DNA of 64,000 bases from Dellaglioa kimchii (GTDB lineage: Bacteria; Bacillota; Bacilli; Lactobacillales; Lactobacillaceae): the NCBI RefSeq assembly GCF_046115505.1, contig NZ_CP170736.1:806001-870000 (forward strand). Reading direction: 5' to 3'. The translations under genes were made by a program, and so were the position numbers. This document shows, one piece after another, positions 7,605 to 19,550 of the stretch (positions are counted from its first letter, which is position 1; the number at the start of each line of letters is the position of its first letter). The notes beneath the pieces were generated by a model that worked only from the letters and a program-made list of their open reading frames with translations, was not told the origin of the DNA and searched no databases.

Positions 7605-9753
7605 CAACCATTCCTAAAGTCATATTTTTAACACGAGAAGCAATTTCTTTATGACGTCCATGAACCATTGGACGTTGCTGTGGATTACCTAAGTATCCAC
7701 ATGTCCTTTTAACAACATCACATGTTTTTGGATCATGATTTTGACATTTAGGGCATTCAAATCCTCGTTCAGTTGGGTTAAATTCACCATCAAAACCACA
7801 TTTATAACAATGATCAATAGGGGTATTAGTCCCTAGATAGCCGATTTTATCATAAGCCCAATCCCAGACTGCTTCTAATGCCTTAGGATTTTGACGTAAA
7901 TTAGGATATTCACAATAATGAATAAAACCGCCTGAAGCATATTTAGGATATTCCATTTCAAATGACAATTTCTCAAACGGTGTTGGATTTTTTCTAACAT
8001 CATAATGAAAACTATTTGTATAATATTCCTTTTCTGTAACATCTTTAATTTCACCAAATTTTTCAGTATCTAGTACGCAGAAACGATCTGTTAAAGATTC
8101 ACTAGGAGTTGAATAAACACTAAAATGATAATCGTATTCATCTGACCAATCTGTACAATATTCTTTAAGACGTTTGACGATGTCAATCGTAAAATTATGC
8201 GCCTTTTCATTTTTTTCCCAATTGGGTCCAAAAAAAACAGCCCCAACTTCATATAGTCCAATGTAACCTAATGAGACTGTAGCACGACGATTCTTAAATA
8301 AATCATCAACATCTCCGTCTGCTTTTAACCTTTCGCCAAAAGCACCATGTTGATACAGAATGGGTGCATTTTCTGGGATAGCTTCCTTGACACGGTTAAC
8401 TTTAAAGACTAAAGCTTCTTTACAAACCTGCATTCTCTCTTTAAAGATATCCCAAAATAAATCAATATTACCTGCAGATTCCAAAGCAATTCGTGGTAAA
8501 TTAACTGTAACAACGCCTAAATTCATACGCCCAGAATTGACTTCATTACCATTTTTATCTTTCCATCCTTGCAGAAAGCTACGACAGCCCATAGGCACCT
8601 TGAAACTGCCCGTAAGCTCCTTTATCTTGTCATACATTAAGATATCAGGGTACATTCTCTTCGTAGCACAATCAACAGCTAAGGCCTTAATATCATAGTT
8701 AGGGTCTCCAAGCTTAAGGTTTAAATCCTTTTTTATTGTAAATACTAATTTAGGAAAAATGGCCGTACGATGTTCACGCCCTAATCCTTTTATTCTAATT
8801 TTTAAAATTGAAAGTTGAATTTCTCGTTCAATCCAACTTTCACCCAACCCAAAACCTAACGTAGTAAACGGCGTCTGTCCTTGTGAGGAGAATAAAGTAT
8901 TGATTTCATATTCTAATCCTTGCATGGCATCATAAATATCTTTACATGTTTTAAGCTTAGCAAATTCTATTTGTTTTATAGGGTCATTAATCCAAATTTT
9001 TGCATCTATTAAATGCTTCTCATAATTCAATTCAGCAAACGGCGCTAGTAGCTCATCAACCCTATCTGCAGAGCAACCACCATACTGACTTGAAGCTACA
9101 TTAGCAATAATTTGTGCCATTTGAGCAGTTGCAGTCTGAATTGAATGAGGACTTTCAACTTCAGCATTTCCTATTTTAAATCCATTTGTTAACATCTCTT
9201 TAAAATCAATCAAACAGCAGTTAGTCATAGGACTCCAGGGTGTGTAATCTAAATCATGATAATGAATTGAACCACGTAAATGTGCTTTAGCTAGTGATTC
9301 AGGCATTAATTTTAATCCCAAAGTTTTACCCACTGTCCCAGCCGTCAAATCGCGTTGTGTATTGAATACATTACTATCTTTATTAGCATTTTCATGAACA
9401 ATTGTATCATCTTTATTTAATAATTTATCCAAACGACCAGCTGGATCAGTTTGCTCTTTCCACAATTTTTCATCATTTATTCTATATTCCTGATAACTAT
9501 TCAATGCATCGTTGTAGCCTAATTCACGATATGTAGCTATAACTAAGTCATACATCGTTTGAGCATTAATTTTTTGATAATTACTTAGTTTATGTAATAG
9601 TAGTTCTTGATAGTTTTCTTTGTTTTTTTTACTATTTAATCGAGGCAAAGTACTACTTAAAACTTTACGTAATGCAAAATCGACTTTTCGACCATCACGC
9701 TTTTCAAATATGTCAGGCACTTGCATATCTAACTTTACTTCTACTTTTTTCAT
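7579..9753 (-). CDS. nrdD: Anaerobic (class III) ribonucleoside-triphosphate reductase
   Basis: The 724-residue enzyme reduces ribonucleoside triphosphates without oxygen. The N-terminal 90 residues form an ATP-cone-like regulatory region (VQVPDIFEKRDGRKVDF type). The C-terminus has the zinc-binding Cys pairs (CYKCGFDG and CPKCQ), then the glycyl radical loop RTCGYLGNP at about residue 690. AAGGAAGG precedes the ATG. It is the first gene of nrdDG. Two NrdR-like boxes lie 60-105 nt upstream, which points to control by the NrdR repressor. Length and motifs are normal. Confidence 0.96.
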   Translation of the reverse strand: MKKVEVKLDMQVPDIFEKRDGRKVDFALRKVLSSTLPRLNSKKNKENYQELLLHKLSNYQKINAQTMYDLVIATYRELGYNDALNSYQEYRINDEKLWKEQTDPAGRLDKLLNKDDTIVHENANKDSNVFNTQRDLTAGTVGKTLGLKLMPESLAKAHLRGSIHYHDLDYTPWSPMTNCCLIDFKEMLTNGFKIGNAEVESPHSIQTATAQMAQIIANVASSQYGGCSADRVDELLAPFAELNYEKHLIDAKIWINDPIKQIEFAKLKTCKDIYDAMQGLEYEINTLFSSQGQTPFTTLGFGLGESWIEREIQLSILKIRIKGLGREHRTAIFPKLVFTIKKDLNLKLGDPNYDIKALAVDCATKRMYPDILMYDKIKELTGSFKVPMGCRSFLQGWKDKNGNEVNSGRMNLGVVTVNLPRIALESAGNIDLFWDIFKERMQVCKEALVFKVNRVKEAIPENAPILYQHGAFGERLKADGDVDDLFKNRRATVSLGYIGLYEVGAVFFGPNWEKNEKAHNFTIDIVKRLKEYCTDWSDEYDYHFSVYSTPSESLTDRFCVLDTEKFGEIKDVTEKEYYTNSFHYDVRKNPTPFEKLSFEMEYPKYASGGFIHYCEYPNLRQNPKALEAVWDWAYDKIGYLGTNTPIDHCYKCGFDGEFNPTERGFECPKCQNHDPKTCDVVKRTCGYLGNPQQRPMVHGRHKEIASRVKNMTLGMVDDGTTKES

Positions 9754-9812
9754 AAGTGACCTTCCTTTTCTAACAACAATAAATATATGTTACTTGATTA
9801 CTCTCTTAAAAA

Positions 9813-9858
9813 CAACAATATATAGTGTACAACAATATATACCATCTATATATTGTCT
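9813..9858. promoter_or_regulatory. Tandem NrdR boxes upstream of nrdDG
   Basis: Two 16-bp sites resembling the NrdR consensus ACACWATATATWGTGT lie at 9813-9828 and 9843-9858. Both share the core CTATATATTGT, on opposite strands. The centres are about 30 bp apart, close to three helical turns, the spacing known for paired NrdR sites. A partial third copy (AACAATATATAC) lies between them at 9831-9842. Confidence 0.75.
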
Positions 9859-10003
9859 ATAAGCTAGAATTTACTGTCACAAAGTTCAAAGTGTATTTAA
9901 AAAGTTAGACATTTATATATCATTAAAAAAACTATTCTATGTTTTCAATACCAGAAAATTTTATACCCTTAAAAATTTTCATAAAATTTTTTCCTAACAA
10001 TAG

Positions 10004-10376
10004 TTGACGAACAGCCGCTTAATCAGATATGCATTTGAAGAAAATCATATTACCAGAGAATTCGCTACTCGCCCATGCTCAATGGAACAACTGGAGTACA
10101 TGATTCACTTAAGTTTCTTGAAGAAGATTTTAAAAAGTAAATGGTCTATGTTTCCGACACGATGAATTCATCAAAATTATCACGCGTTATAATTTCTATC
10201 GCTAGAGCTAAAAGACCAGATTTCTAAAATATTATCATGATTCGAAAAAAGTTGTTAAATCAGGCTTCACACCCTTTTTGGTTCGATACCGTAGATTAAC
10301 GAATATCGCTTATAAAGACTGGTATATCACCTTATATTTGTTGTCCCATTACTCAATGTACCGTTAATTATAACTT
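10004..10376 (+). pseudogene. Decayed tyrosine recombinase (phage-type integrase) fragment
   Basis: The stretch encodes integrase-like peptides in shifting frames: RLIRYAFEENHITREFATR (about 10019-10072), then DSLKFLEEDFKK (to 10137), a stop, then MVYVSDTMNSSKLSRVIISI (10141-10200). A frameshifted remnant of the box I region ARFSEIL follows at about 10209-10233. In intact phage integrases these segments occur in this order before the catalytic core. Stops, frameshifts and the missing C-terminus show it is dead. It lies beside the 3' end of the tRNA cluster, the usual target of such elements. The region 9859-10003 upstream shows nothing else recognisable. Confidence 0.6.
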
Positions 10377-10388
10377 TTACTCATCAAA

Positions 10389-10409
10389 AAAGTTCAACAA
10401 AAGTTCAAC
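10389..10409 (+). repeat. 10-bp direct repeat AAAGTTCAAC, two copies
   Basis: AAAGTTCAAC occurs at 10389-10398 and again at 10400-10409. Short direct repeats of this kind beside an integrase gene can be arm-type binding sites of tyrosine integrases. Here that role is only a guess. Confidence 0.5.
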
Positions 10410-10445
10410 TTTCTATAATTTTGTATTATTCTCCATAATTTAGCG

Positions 10446-10473
10446 TACAAAAAAAGCCCAATCAATGGGCTTT
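10446..10473 (-). terminator. Terminator of the rRNA-tRNA operon
   Basis: An 8-bp stem AAAGCCCA/TGGGCTTT (10453-10460 with 10466-10473) is followed on the minus strand by a T run. It lies 22 nt after the last tRNA and closes the operon that begins at about 17.36 kb. Confidence 0.85.
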
Positions 10474-10495
10474 CATGTTTCCTAATACTTAATAA

Positions 10496-10579
10496 TACCG
10501 GTGATCGGGGTCGAACCGATACTCCATTGCTGGAACTGGATTTTGAGTCCAGCGCGTCTGCCAATTCCGCCACACCGGC
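10496..10579 (-). tRNA. tRNA-Leu (CAA)
   Basis: Cloverleaf with anticodon loop CTCAAAA (anticodon CAA), long variable arm and discriminator A. The terminal acceptor pair is G-U. CCA is not encoded. Last tRNA of the cluster. Confidence 0.95.
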
Positions 10580-10591
10580 ATAACTCGTGTA

Positions 10592-10662
<71 letters not shown>

Positions 10663-10695
10663 ATATTAATTATTACTTGATATAACCTTATAAAA

Positions 10696-10769
10696 GGCGA
10701 CATGTGGGAATCGAACCCACGCGTGCCGGAGCCACAATCCGGTGCGTTAACCACTTCGCCAATATCGCC
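10696..10769 (-). tRNA. tRNA-His (GTG)
   Basis: Anticodon loop TTGTGGC. The extra G at -1 pairs with C73, the His identity element, and is encoded. The acceptor GCGATAT pairs fully with ATGTCGC. CCA not encoded. Confidence 0.95.
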
Positions 10770-10780
10770 AAAACAAAAAA

Positions 10781-10854
10781 TGGCAGGGGTAGTAGGAATT
10801 GAACCCACACTGACGGTTTTGGAGACCGTAGTTCTACCTTTAAACTATACCCCT
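10781..10854 (-). tRNA. tRNA-Trp (CCA)
   Basis: Anticodon loop CTCCAAA, acceptor AGGGGTA/TACCCCT, G73. The 3' CCA is encoded, one of three tRNAs in the cluster with it. Confidence 0.95.
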
Positions 10855-10862
10855 ATAAAAAA

Positions 10863-10943
10863 TGGAAGAGAGTGGATTCGAACCACCGAACCCGAAGGAG
10901 CGGATTTACAGTCCGCCGCGTTTAGCCTCTTCGCTACTCTTCC
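10863..10943 (-). tRNA. tRNA-Tyr (GTA)
   Basis: Long variable arm, anticodon loop CTGTAAA, acceptor GGAAGAG/CTCTTCC, A73. CCA not encoded. Confidence 0.95.
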
Positions 10944-10949
10944 AATAAA

Positions 10950-11022
10950 TGGCGCAGGACAGAATCGAACTGCCGACACATGGAGCTTCAATCCATTGCT
11001 CTACCAACTGAGCTACTGAGCC
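10950..11022 (-). tRNA. tRNA-Phe (GAA), with an acceptor-stem mismatch
   Basis: Anticodon loop TTGAAGC and A73. The acceptor strands GGCTCAG and CTGCGCC pair except for U4-C69, a non-canonical pyrimidine mismatch in mid-stem. All other arms pair normally, so this looks like a real tRNA gene. CCA not encoded. Confidence 0.92.
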
Positions 11023-11028
11023 ATTAAA

Positions 11029-11101
11029 CGGTCCTAACCGGATTTGAACCGGTGATCTTCCGCGTGACAGGCGGACGTAATAACCCCTATACCATAGGAC
11101 C
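11029..11101 (-). tRNA. tRNA-Asp (GTC)
   Basis: Anticodon loop CTGTCAC, acceptor GGTCCTA/TAGGACC, G73 as expected. All stems pair. CCA not encoded. Confidence 0.95.
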
Positions 11102-11103
11102 AA

Positions 11104-11177
<74 letters not shown>

Positions 11178-11190
11178 ATAATATTAAAAA

Positions 11191-11280
11191 AGGAGGATAA
11201 GAGATTCGAACTCTTGCGTGGTTTGACCCACCTGACGGTTTTCAAGACCGTTCCCTTCAGCCAGACTTGGGTAATCCTCC
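11191..11280 (-). tRNA. tRNA-Ser (TGA), with U73
   Basis: Anticodon loop CTTGAAA, long variable arm, acceptor GGAGGAT/ATCCTCC. The discriminator base is U73, while bacterial Ser tRNAs normally have G73. CCA not encoded. Confidence 0.93.
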
Positions 11281-11318
11281 ATAAAAAATTAAAATCTACT
11301 TGAATCAGCTACAAGTAA

Positions 11319-11392
11319 TGGACCTTGTAGGACTCGAACCTACGACCGGGCGGTTATGAGCCGTCTGCTCTAACCAACTGAGCTAAAGGTCC
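11319..11392 (-). tRNA. tRNA-Ile2 (CAT, probably modified to lysidine)
   Basis: Anticodon CAT in loop CTCATAA. The acceptor GGACCTT has C4-G69 and C5-G68, the pairs known to favour lysidine synthetase TilS, and the body resembles E. coli tRNA-Ile2, so I call it Ile2 rather than Met. The anticodon stem has an A28-C42 mismatch. CCA not encoded. Confidence 0.75.
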
Positions 11393-11411
11393 AAGCTTCT
11401 TACGTAGAAAA

Positions 11412-11485
11412 TAGCGGTGAAGGGGATCGAACCCCTGACCTCCCGGGTATGAACCGGACGCTCTAGCCAGCTGAGCTACGCCGCC
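11412..11485 (-). tRNA. Elongator tRNA-Met (CAT), with an acceptor-stem mismatch
   Basis: Anticodon CAT in loop TTCATAC. U27 (here U27-G43) and G4/G5 argue for elongator Met rather than Ile2. The acceptor GGCGGCG pairs with CACCGCT with a terminal G-U and a C6-A67 mismatch. CCA not encoded. Confidence 0.78.
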
Positions 11486-11525
11486 ATAAAATAAAAATAC
11501 ATAATAAATTTTGGTAATCTATTAA

Positions 11526-11599
11526 TCGGGAAAACAGGATTCGAACCTGCGACCCCCTGGTCCCAAACCAGGTGCTCTACCAAGCTGAGCTATTTCCCG
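11526..11599 (-). tRNA. tRNA-Pro (TGG)
   Basis: Anticodon loop TTTGGGA, acceptor CGGGAAA/TTTCCCG, A73. All stems pair. CCA not encoded. Confidence 0.95.
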
Positions 11600-11603
11600 A
11601 AAA

Positions 11604-11677
11604 TGCACCCAGTAGGAGTCGAACCTACAACCTTCTGATTCGTAGTCAGACACTCTATCCAGTTGCGCTATGGGTGC
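11604..11677 (-). tRNA. tRNA-Arg (ACG)
   Basis: Anticodon loop CTACGAA. The A34 is the substrate of TadA, encoded at 56068-56562. Acceptor GCACCCA/TGGGTGC, A73. The D stem GCGC/GAGT leaves a G12-A23 non-Watson-Crick pair. CCA not encoded. Confidence 0.95.
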
Positions 11678-11705
11678 ATTAAAAATATAAAATTAAAACA
11701 ATAAA

Positions 11706-11794
11706 TGGTGCCGAGGACCGGAATCGAACCGGTACGGTGATCACTCACCGCAGGATTTTAAGTCCTGTGCGTCTGCCAGTTCCGCCACCCCGGC
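11706..11794 (-). tRNA. tRNA-Leu (TAA)
   Basis: Anticodon loop CTTAAAA, long variable arm, acceptor GCCGGGG/CCTCGGC with one G-U. CCA is encoded. Confidence 0.95.
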
Positions 11795-11805
11795 ATTTAT
11801 TGAAA

Positions 11806-11877
11806 AGCGGAAGACGGGATTCGAACCCGCGACCCCCACCTTGGCAAGGTGATGCTCTACCACTGAGCTACTTCCGC
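11806..11877 (-). tRNA. tRNA-Gly (GCC)
   Basis: Anticodon loop TTGCCAA, acceptor GCGGAAG/CTTCCGC, U73 as expected for Gly. CCA not encoded. Confidence 0.95.
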
Positions 11878-11893
11878 AAAAAAATTAAAAAAT

Positions 11894-11968
<75 letters not shown>

Positions 11969-11982
11969 ATAACTGAAAATGA

Positions 11983-12064
11983 TGCGGGTGAAGGGACTTG
12001 AACCCCCACGTCTTACGACGCTAGATCCTAAATCTAGTGCGTCTGCCAATTCCGCCACACCCGC
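11983..12064 (-). tRNA. tRNA-Leu (TAG)
   Basis: Anticodon loop TTTAGGA, long variable arm, acceptor GCGGGTG/CACCCGC, A73. CCA not encoded. Third Leu isoacceptor in the cluster. Confidence 0.95.
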
Positions 12065-12082
12065 AGAATGTGGAATTGAAAA

Positions 12083-12155
12083 TGAGCCGTGACAGGCTCG
12101 AACTGTCGACCCTCTGATTAAAAGTCAGATGCTCTACCAACTGAGCTAACGGCTC
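12083..12155 (-). tRNA. tRNA-Lys (TTT)
   Basis: Anticodon loop CTTTTAA, acceptor GAGCCGT/ACGGCTC, A73. All stems pair. CCA not encoded. Confidence 0.95.
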
Positions 12156-12158
12156 AAA

Positions 12159-12231
12159 TGGAGGTTACAGGGCTTGAACCTGTGACCCTCTGCTTGTAAG
12201 GCAGACGCTCTCCCAACTGAGCTAAACCTCC
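12159..12231 (-). tRNA. tRNA-Val (TAC)
   Basis: Anticodon loop CTTACAA, acceptor GGAGGTT/AACCTCC, A73. First tRNA after 5S rRNA in the operon. CCA not encoded. Confidence 0.95.
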
Positions 12232-12245
12232 AAATAATAAAAAAA

Positions 12246-12362
12246 GCATGGCAACGTCCTACCCTCGCAGGGGGCGACCCCCAACTACTCTTGGCGCTAA
12301 GAAGCTTAACTTCTGTGTTCGACATGGGAACAGGTGTATCCTTCTTGCTATCGCCACCACAC
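12246..12362 (-). rRNA. 5S ribosomal RNA
   Basis: About 117 nt. The loop A/B sequence (CCCATGTCGAACACAGAAG on the minus strand) and the terminal helix TGTGGTGGC/GCCATGC identify 5S rRNA. It lies between 23S and tRNA-Val in the same operon. Ends are approximate. Confidence 0.95.
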
Positions 12363-12447
12363 TCTTTTTTTGAGAAAACTTATTCTCTCAAAACTAGCTA
12401 ATATTTATCATTGATTTTTAAGCCGTACACCGTTTCACACCACTTTG

Positions 12448-17121
<4,674 letters not shown>

Positions 17122-17207
17122 AGTTGATTGCTCTTATTGTTTTGTTACTTTTTGAAACTAGCGAATTGACTTCGCAAATGTTTGCTCTTAACTCTTAGTT
17201 AAGAGAC

Positions 17208-17233
17208 CCTACACATTTGATTTGTCGAAAATT
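17208..17233 (-). other. Leader half of the 16S RNase III processing stem
   Basis: Leader segments 17208-17215 and 17222-17233 are complementary to trailer 15519-15530 and 15532-15539 (8 bp plus 12 bp with a small internal loop). Pairing would bracket 16S rRNA, as in other bacterial rRNA operons. A separate 9-bp hairpin lies at 17185-17205. Confidence 0.7.
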
Positions 17234-17279
17234 TGTTCAGTTTTCAAAGATCTACTTGGTTGCTTTTGACAACTTTTAT

Positions 17280-17308
17280 ATCATATCAACCACGTCATGA
17301 TTTGTCAA
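17280..17308 (-). promoter_or_regulatory. rRNA operon promoter P2
   Basis: On the minus strand, TTGACA (17303-17308) and TATGAT (17280-17285) have a 17-bp spacer, about 160 nt upstream of 16S. A boxA-like CTTTGAAAACTGAAC leader follows. Confidence 0.85.
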
Positions 17309-17361
17309 GAATTATTTTGAATAAATATTCATTTCTTCTTGCCGTATCAATCAGCTTTATT

Positions 17362-17390
17362 AATATACCATCTGGTATATCTCATGTCAA
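17362..17390 (-). promoter_or_regulatory. rRNA operon promoter P1
   Basis: On the minus strand, TTGACA (17385-17390) and TATATT (17362-17367) have a 17-bp spacer. A 6-bp inverted repeat GCGATA/TATCGC (17401-17417) sits just upstream of the -35. The rest of 17122-17484 holds only leader and promoter elements, with no gene. Confidence 0.85.
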
Positions 17391-17484
17391 CACTTTATTT
17401 GCGATATTCATTATCGCCTCAATAGCACTTATTTAATATATCAGCTTTCTTTTTCTTGGTCAAGTCTATTTCTATGAATATCTC

Positions 17485-18828
17485 TTAATATTGTAAATAA
17501 ATCGTAATTTTAGTCCCCCTACTAGTTGAATCTTTCACGCTAATCTTTCCACCCATTGATACTACTAATTCTTGCACAATAGCGAGTCCAAGCCCATTAC
17601 CCTCTATTTGTTTATTTCTAGATGGGTCTACTCTATAGAAACGTTCAAATATTCTTTTTTTATCTTGATTTGAAATACCAATACCAGTATCTGATATTGA
17701 TATGAAAATTCCTGTCTTTATTTTACCTGCTTCAATTACTATACGACCATTATCAACATTATATTTAACAGCATTTTGCAATAAATTACCTAAAATAGTT
17801 GCTATCTTATTTCTATCAAACTTTATATAAAATTCTTTTTTTATTCTCTTATCAACTATTAAATTTTTACTTTTAATAGCATTACTTAGTAAATCTAACT
17901 CGTAATTTATCACAGCATCTAAATTGAAACTCGAAATATTTTCTTTTGTTTTTTGCCCTTTTGCTAATTTTAATATTTCTTGAATTAATATTTCTAGTTT
18001 CTCGCTTTCGTCATAAATAATATTTAAAAATTTACTAGTTGTATCCGGATTAACAGGCCCTTCTAAAAGAGTTTCAGCAAATCCTTTAATTGCTGTTACT
18101 GGTGTTTTCAATTCATGACTTACATTTCCGACAAATTCATTTTGCATTCTCTCCAATAATTTTAACTCTGTTATATCATATAAAATTACGATTACTTGAA
18201 ATTCTACATTATTATTTGATACATAGACAACCGTTGCATCTACTACTTTGTTTGTATTTTCAATTTCAACTTCATCTCTTTGTTTTTCTTGCGTTTTAAT
18301 GGCTTTTTCAATTAGCCCACTCAATTTGTACGTTTTAATATCATCAATATATGAATGTTGCTTACTTTCTATCTGTTGGCCTAATAATTTGGAAATCATG
18401 TCATTTACTACTAGCACTTGTCTCTTATGATCAATTTGCATAACCCCAACTGTCAAATGTTCAATTAATTTTAGATAGTTATTATTCTGTACCTGATAGT
18501 GAATATTTCTTTTCTTTTGATAACTTTCAACGCGATTAATGGCTTTCGACAATTCAAAATTGGGACTATCTGTATCTAGTAAAACATGATAAGAATCTCC
18601 CTTATTGACTAAACTATTCAATCTATTAGCCATTAATTCGGACTCAGCACCTGCTTTAGACGCTATTTTATAAAGTATAGCTATTTCAATGAAACTCAAC
18701 ACGCATACTCCGATAATACTATTCTTACTGAAAAGTGTCCCGGATACATCCCATAAAAGTGTCATACTAAATGTTAAATTTAACAACAAGATTAACATCG
18801 TAATTATCCATTTTATTTTTTGTTTCAT
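17485..18828 (-). CDS. PhoR-like sensor histidine kinase
   Basis: The 447-residue kinase has two helices at about 7-26 and 37-54 with a loop of only about ten residues. A HAMP-like or linker region and a PAS domain (about 118-220) follow, then the dimerisation box with H238 (VGNVSHELKTPVTAIKGF), and an ATPase domain with N box LLQNAVKYN, DTGIGI and GNGLGLAI. The position beside an OmpR regulator and ftsEX is common in lactobacilli, where the pair is called PhoPR. Unlike B. subtilis PhoR it lacks an extracytoplasmic sensor domain. It overlaps the regulator gene by 4 nt. No pst transport genes follow. Confidence 0.85.
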   Translation of the reverse strand: MKQKIKWIITMLILLLNLTFSMTLLWDVSGTLFSKNSIIGVCVLSFIEIAILYKIASKAGAESELMANRLNSLVNKGDSYHVLLDTDSPNFELSKAINRVESYQKKRNIHYQVQNNNYLKLIEHLTVGVMQIDHKRQVLVVNDMISKLLGQQIESKQHSYIDDIKTYKLSGLIEKAIKTQEKQRDEVEIENTNKVVDATVVYVSNNNVEFQVIVILYDITELKLLERMQNEFVGNVSHELKTPVTAIKGFAETLLEGPVNPDTTSKFLNIIYDESEKLEILIQEILKLAKGQKTKENISSFNLDAVINYELDLLSNAIKSKNLIVDKRIKKEFYIKFDRNKIATILGNLLQNAVKYNVDNGRIVIEAGKIKTGIFISISDTGIGISNQDKKRIFERFYRVDPSRNKQIEGNGLGLAIVQELVVSMGGKISVKDSTSRGTKITIYLQY

Positions 18829-19526
18829 TTATTCTCCTCAAACTTGTAGCCAAATCCTCGAACTGTCTTTAGATATATTGGACTCTTAGCATCTACTTCT
18901 AATTTTTCGCGCAAATGACTCACATGCATATCTATCATTCTTGTTTGGCCTTCATAATCATATCCCCAGACACCACTCAATAACTTTTCTCTGCTTAGTA
19001 CACGACCTGTTCGTTTAATAAAGTATACTAATAGCTCGAACTCTTTTGGTGTCAATGCAACTTTTTCATTGTTTTTATAAACTGCATAGTTAGAAAAATC
19101 GATTTTAAAATCCTTAAACTCTTTTACTTCATTATCAATTTGTTCATCCTTAGACGAATCACGTTCAGTACGTCTCAAAATAGCTTTAATTCTTGCTAGT
19201 ACTTCTCTTGGACTAAATGGTTTAGTCATATAATCATCTGCACCAATTTCTAAACCAATTATTTTATTCAATTCATCATCTTTAGCCGTTAAAATAATTA
19301 TTGGCGTTTTTACTTTTTCTTGTCTTAGTTTTTTTGTAACTTCGATACCATCGTAACCGGGTAGCATCAAATCGAGTATAATGAAGTCAAAATTTTGTTC
19401 TGTTGCTTTTTTAAACGCACTGGGTCCATCTATTGCTACCTGTACTTCATAGTTCGCATTTTCTAAATTATACGTTAACAGCGTAACAATTGCTGGCTCG
19501 TCATCTACAACTAAAATTTTTTTCAT
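18825..19526 (-). CDS. PhoP-like response regulator (OmpR family)
   Basis: The 233-residue regulator has the receiver acidic pocket D8-D9, phospho-acceptor D52 (FIILDLMLPG), the TKPFSPRE lysine region near residue 100 and a winged-helix domain from about 130 (LTPKEFELLVYF, MIDMHVSHLREKL, VRGFGYKF). The closest well-known relatives are PhoP and WalR. It is translationally coupled to the kinase through a 4-nt overlap and lies just downstream of the MinJ-like gene. AGGGGG precedes the ATG. Targets are unknown from this window. Confidence 0.88.
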   Translation of the reverse strand: MKKILVVDDEPAIVTLLTYNLENANYEVQVAIDGPSAFKKATEQNFDFIILDLMLPGYDGIEVTKKLRQEKVKTPIIILTAKDDELNKIIGLEIGADDYMTKPFSPREVLARIKAILRRTERDSSKDEQIDNEVKEFKDFKIDFSNYAVYKNNEKVALTPKEFELLVYFIKRTGRVLSREKLLSGVWGYDYEGQTRMIDMHVSHLREKLEVDAKSPIYLKTVRGFGYKFEENK

Positions 19527-19550
19527 TATTTATCCCCCTGATAACTAAAT

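Noticed and set aside
10270..10300. GGTTCGATACCG in the integrase ghost as a possible att copy of the tRNA-Leu T arm
   Set aside because: The match is short, in the opposite orientation to the tRNA, and such sequence is common to all T arms.
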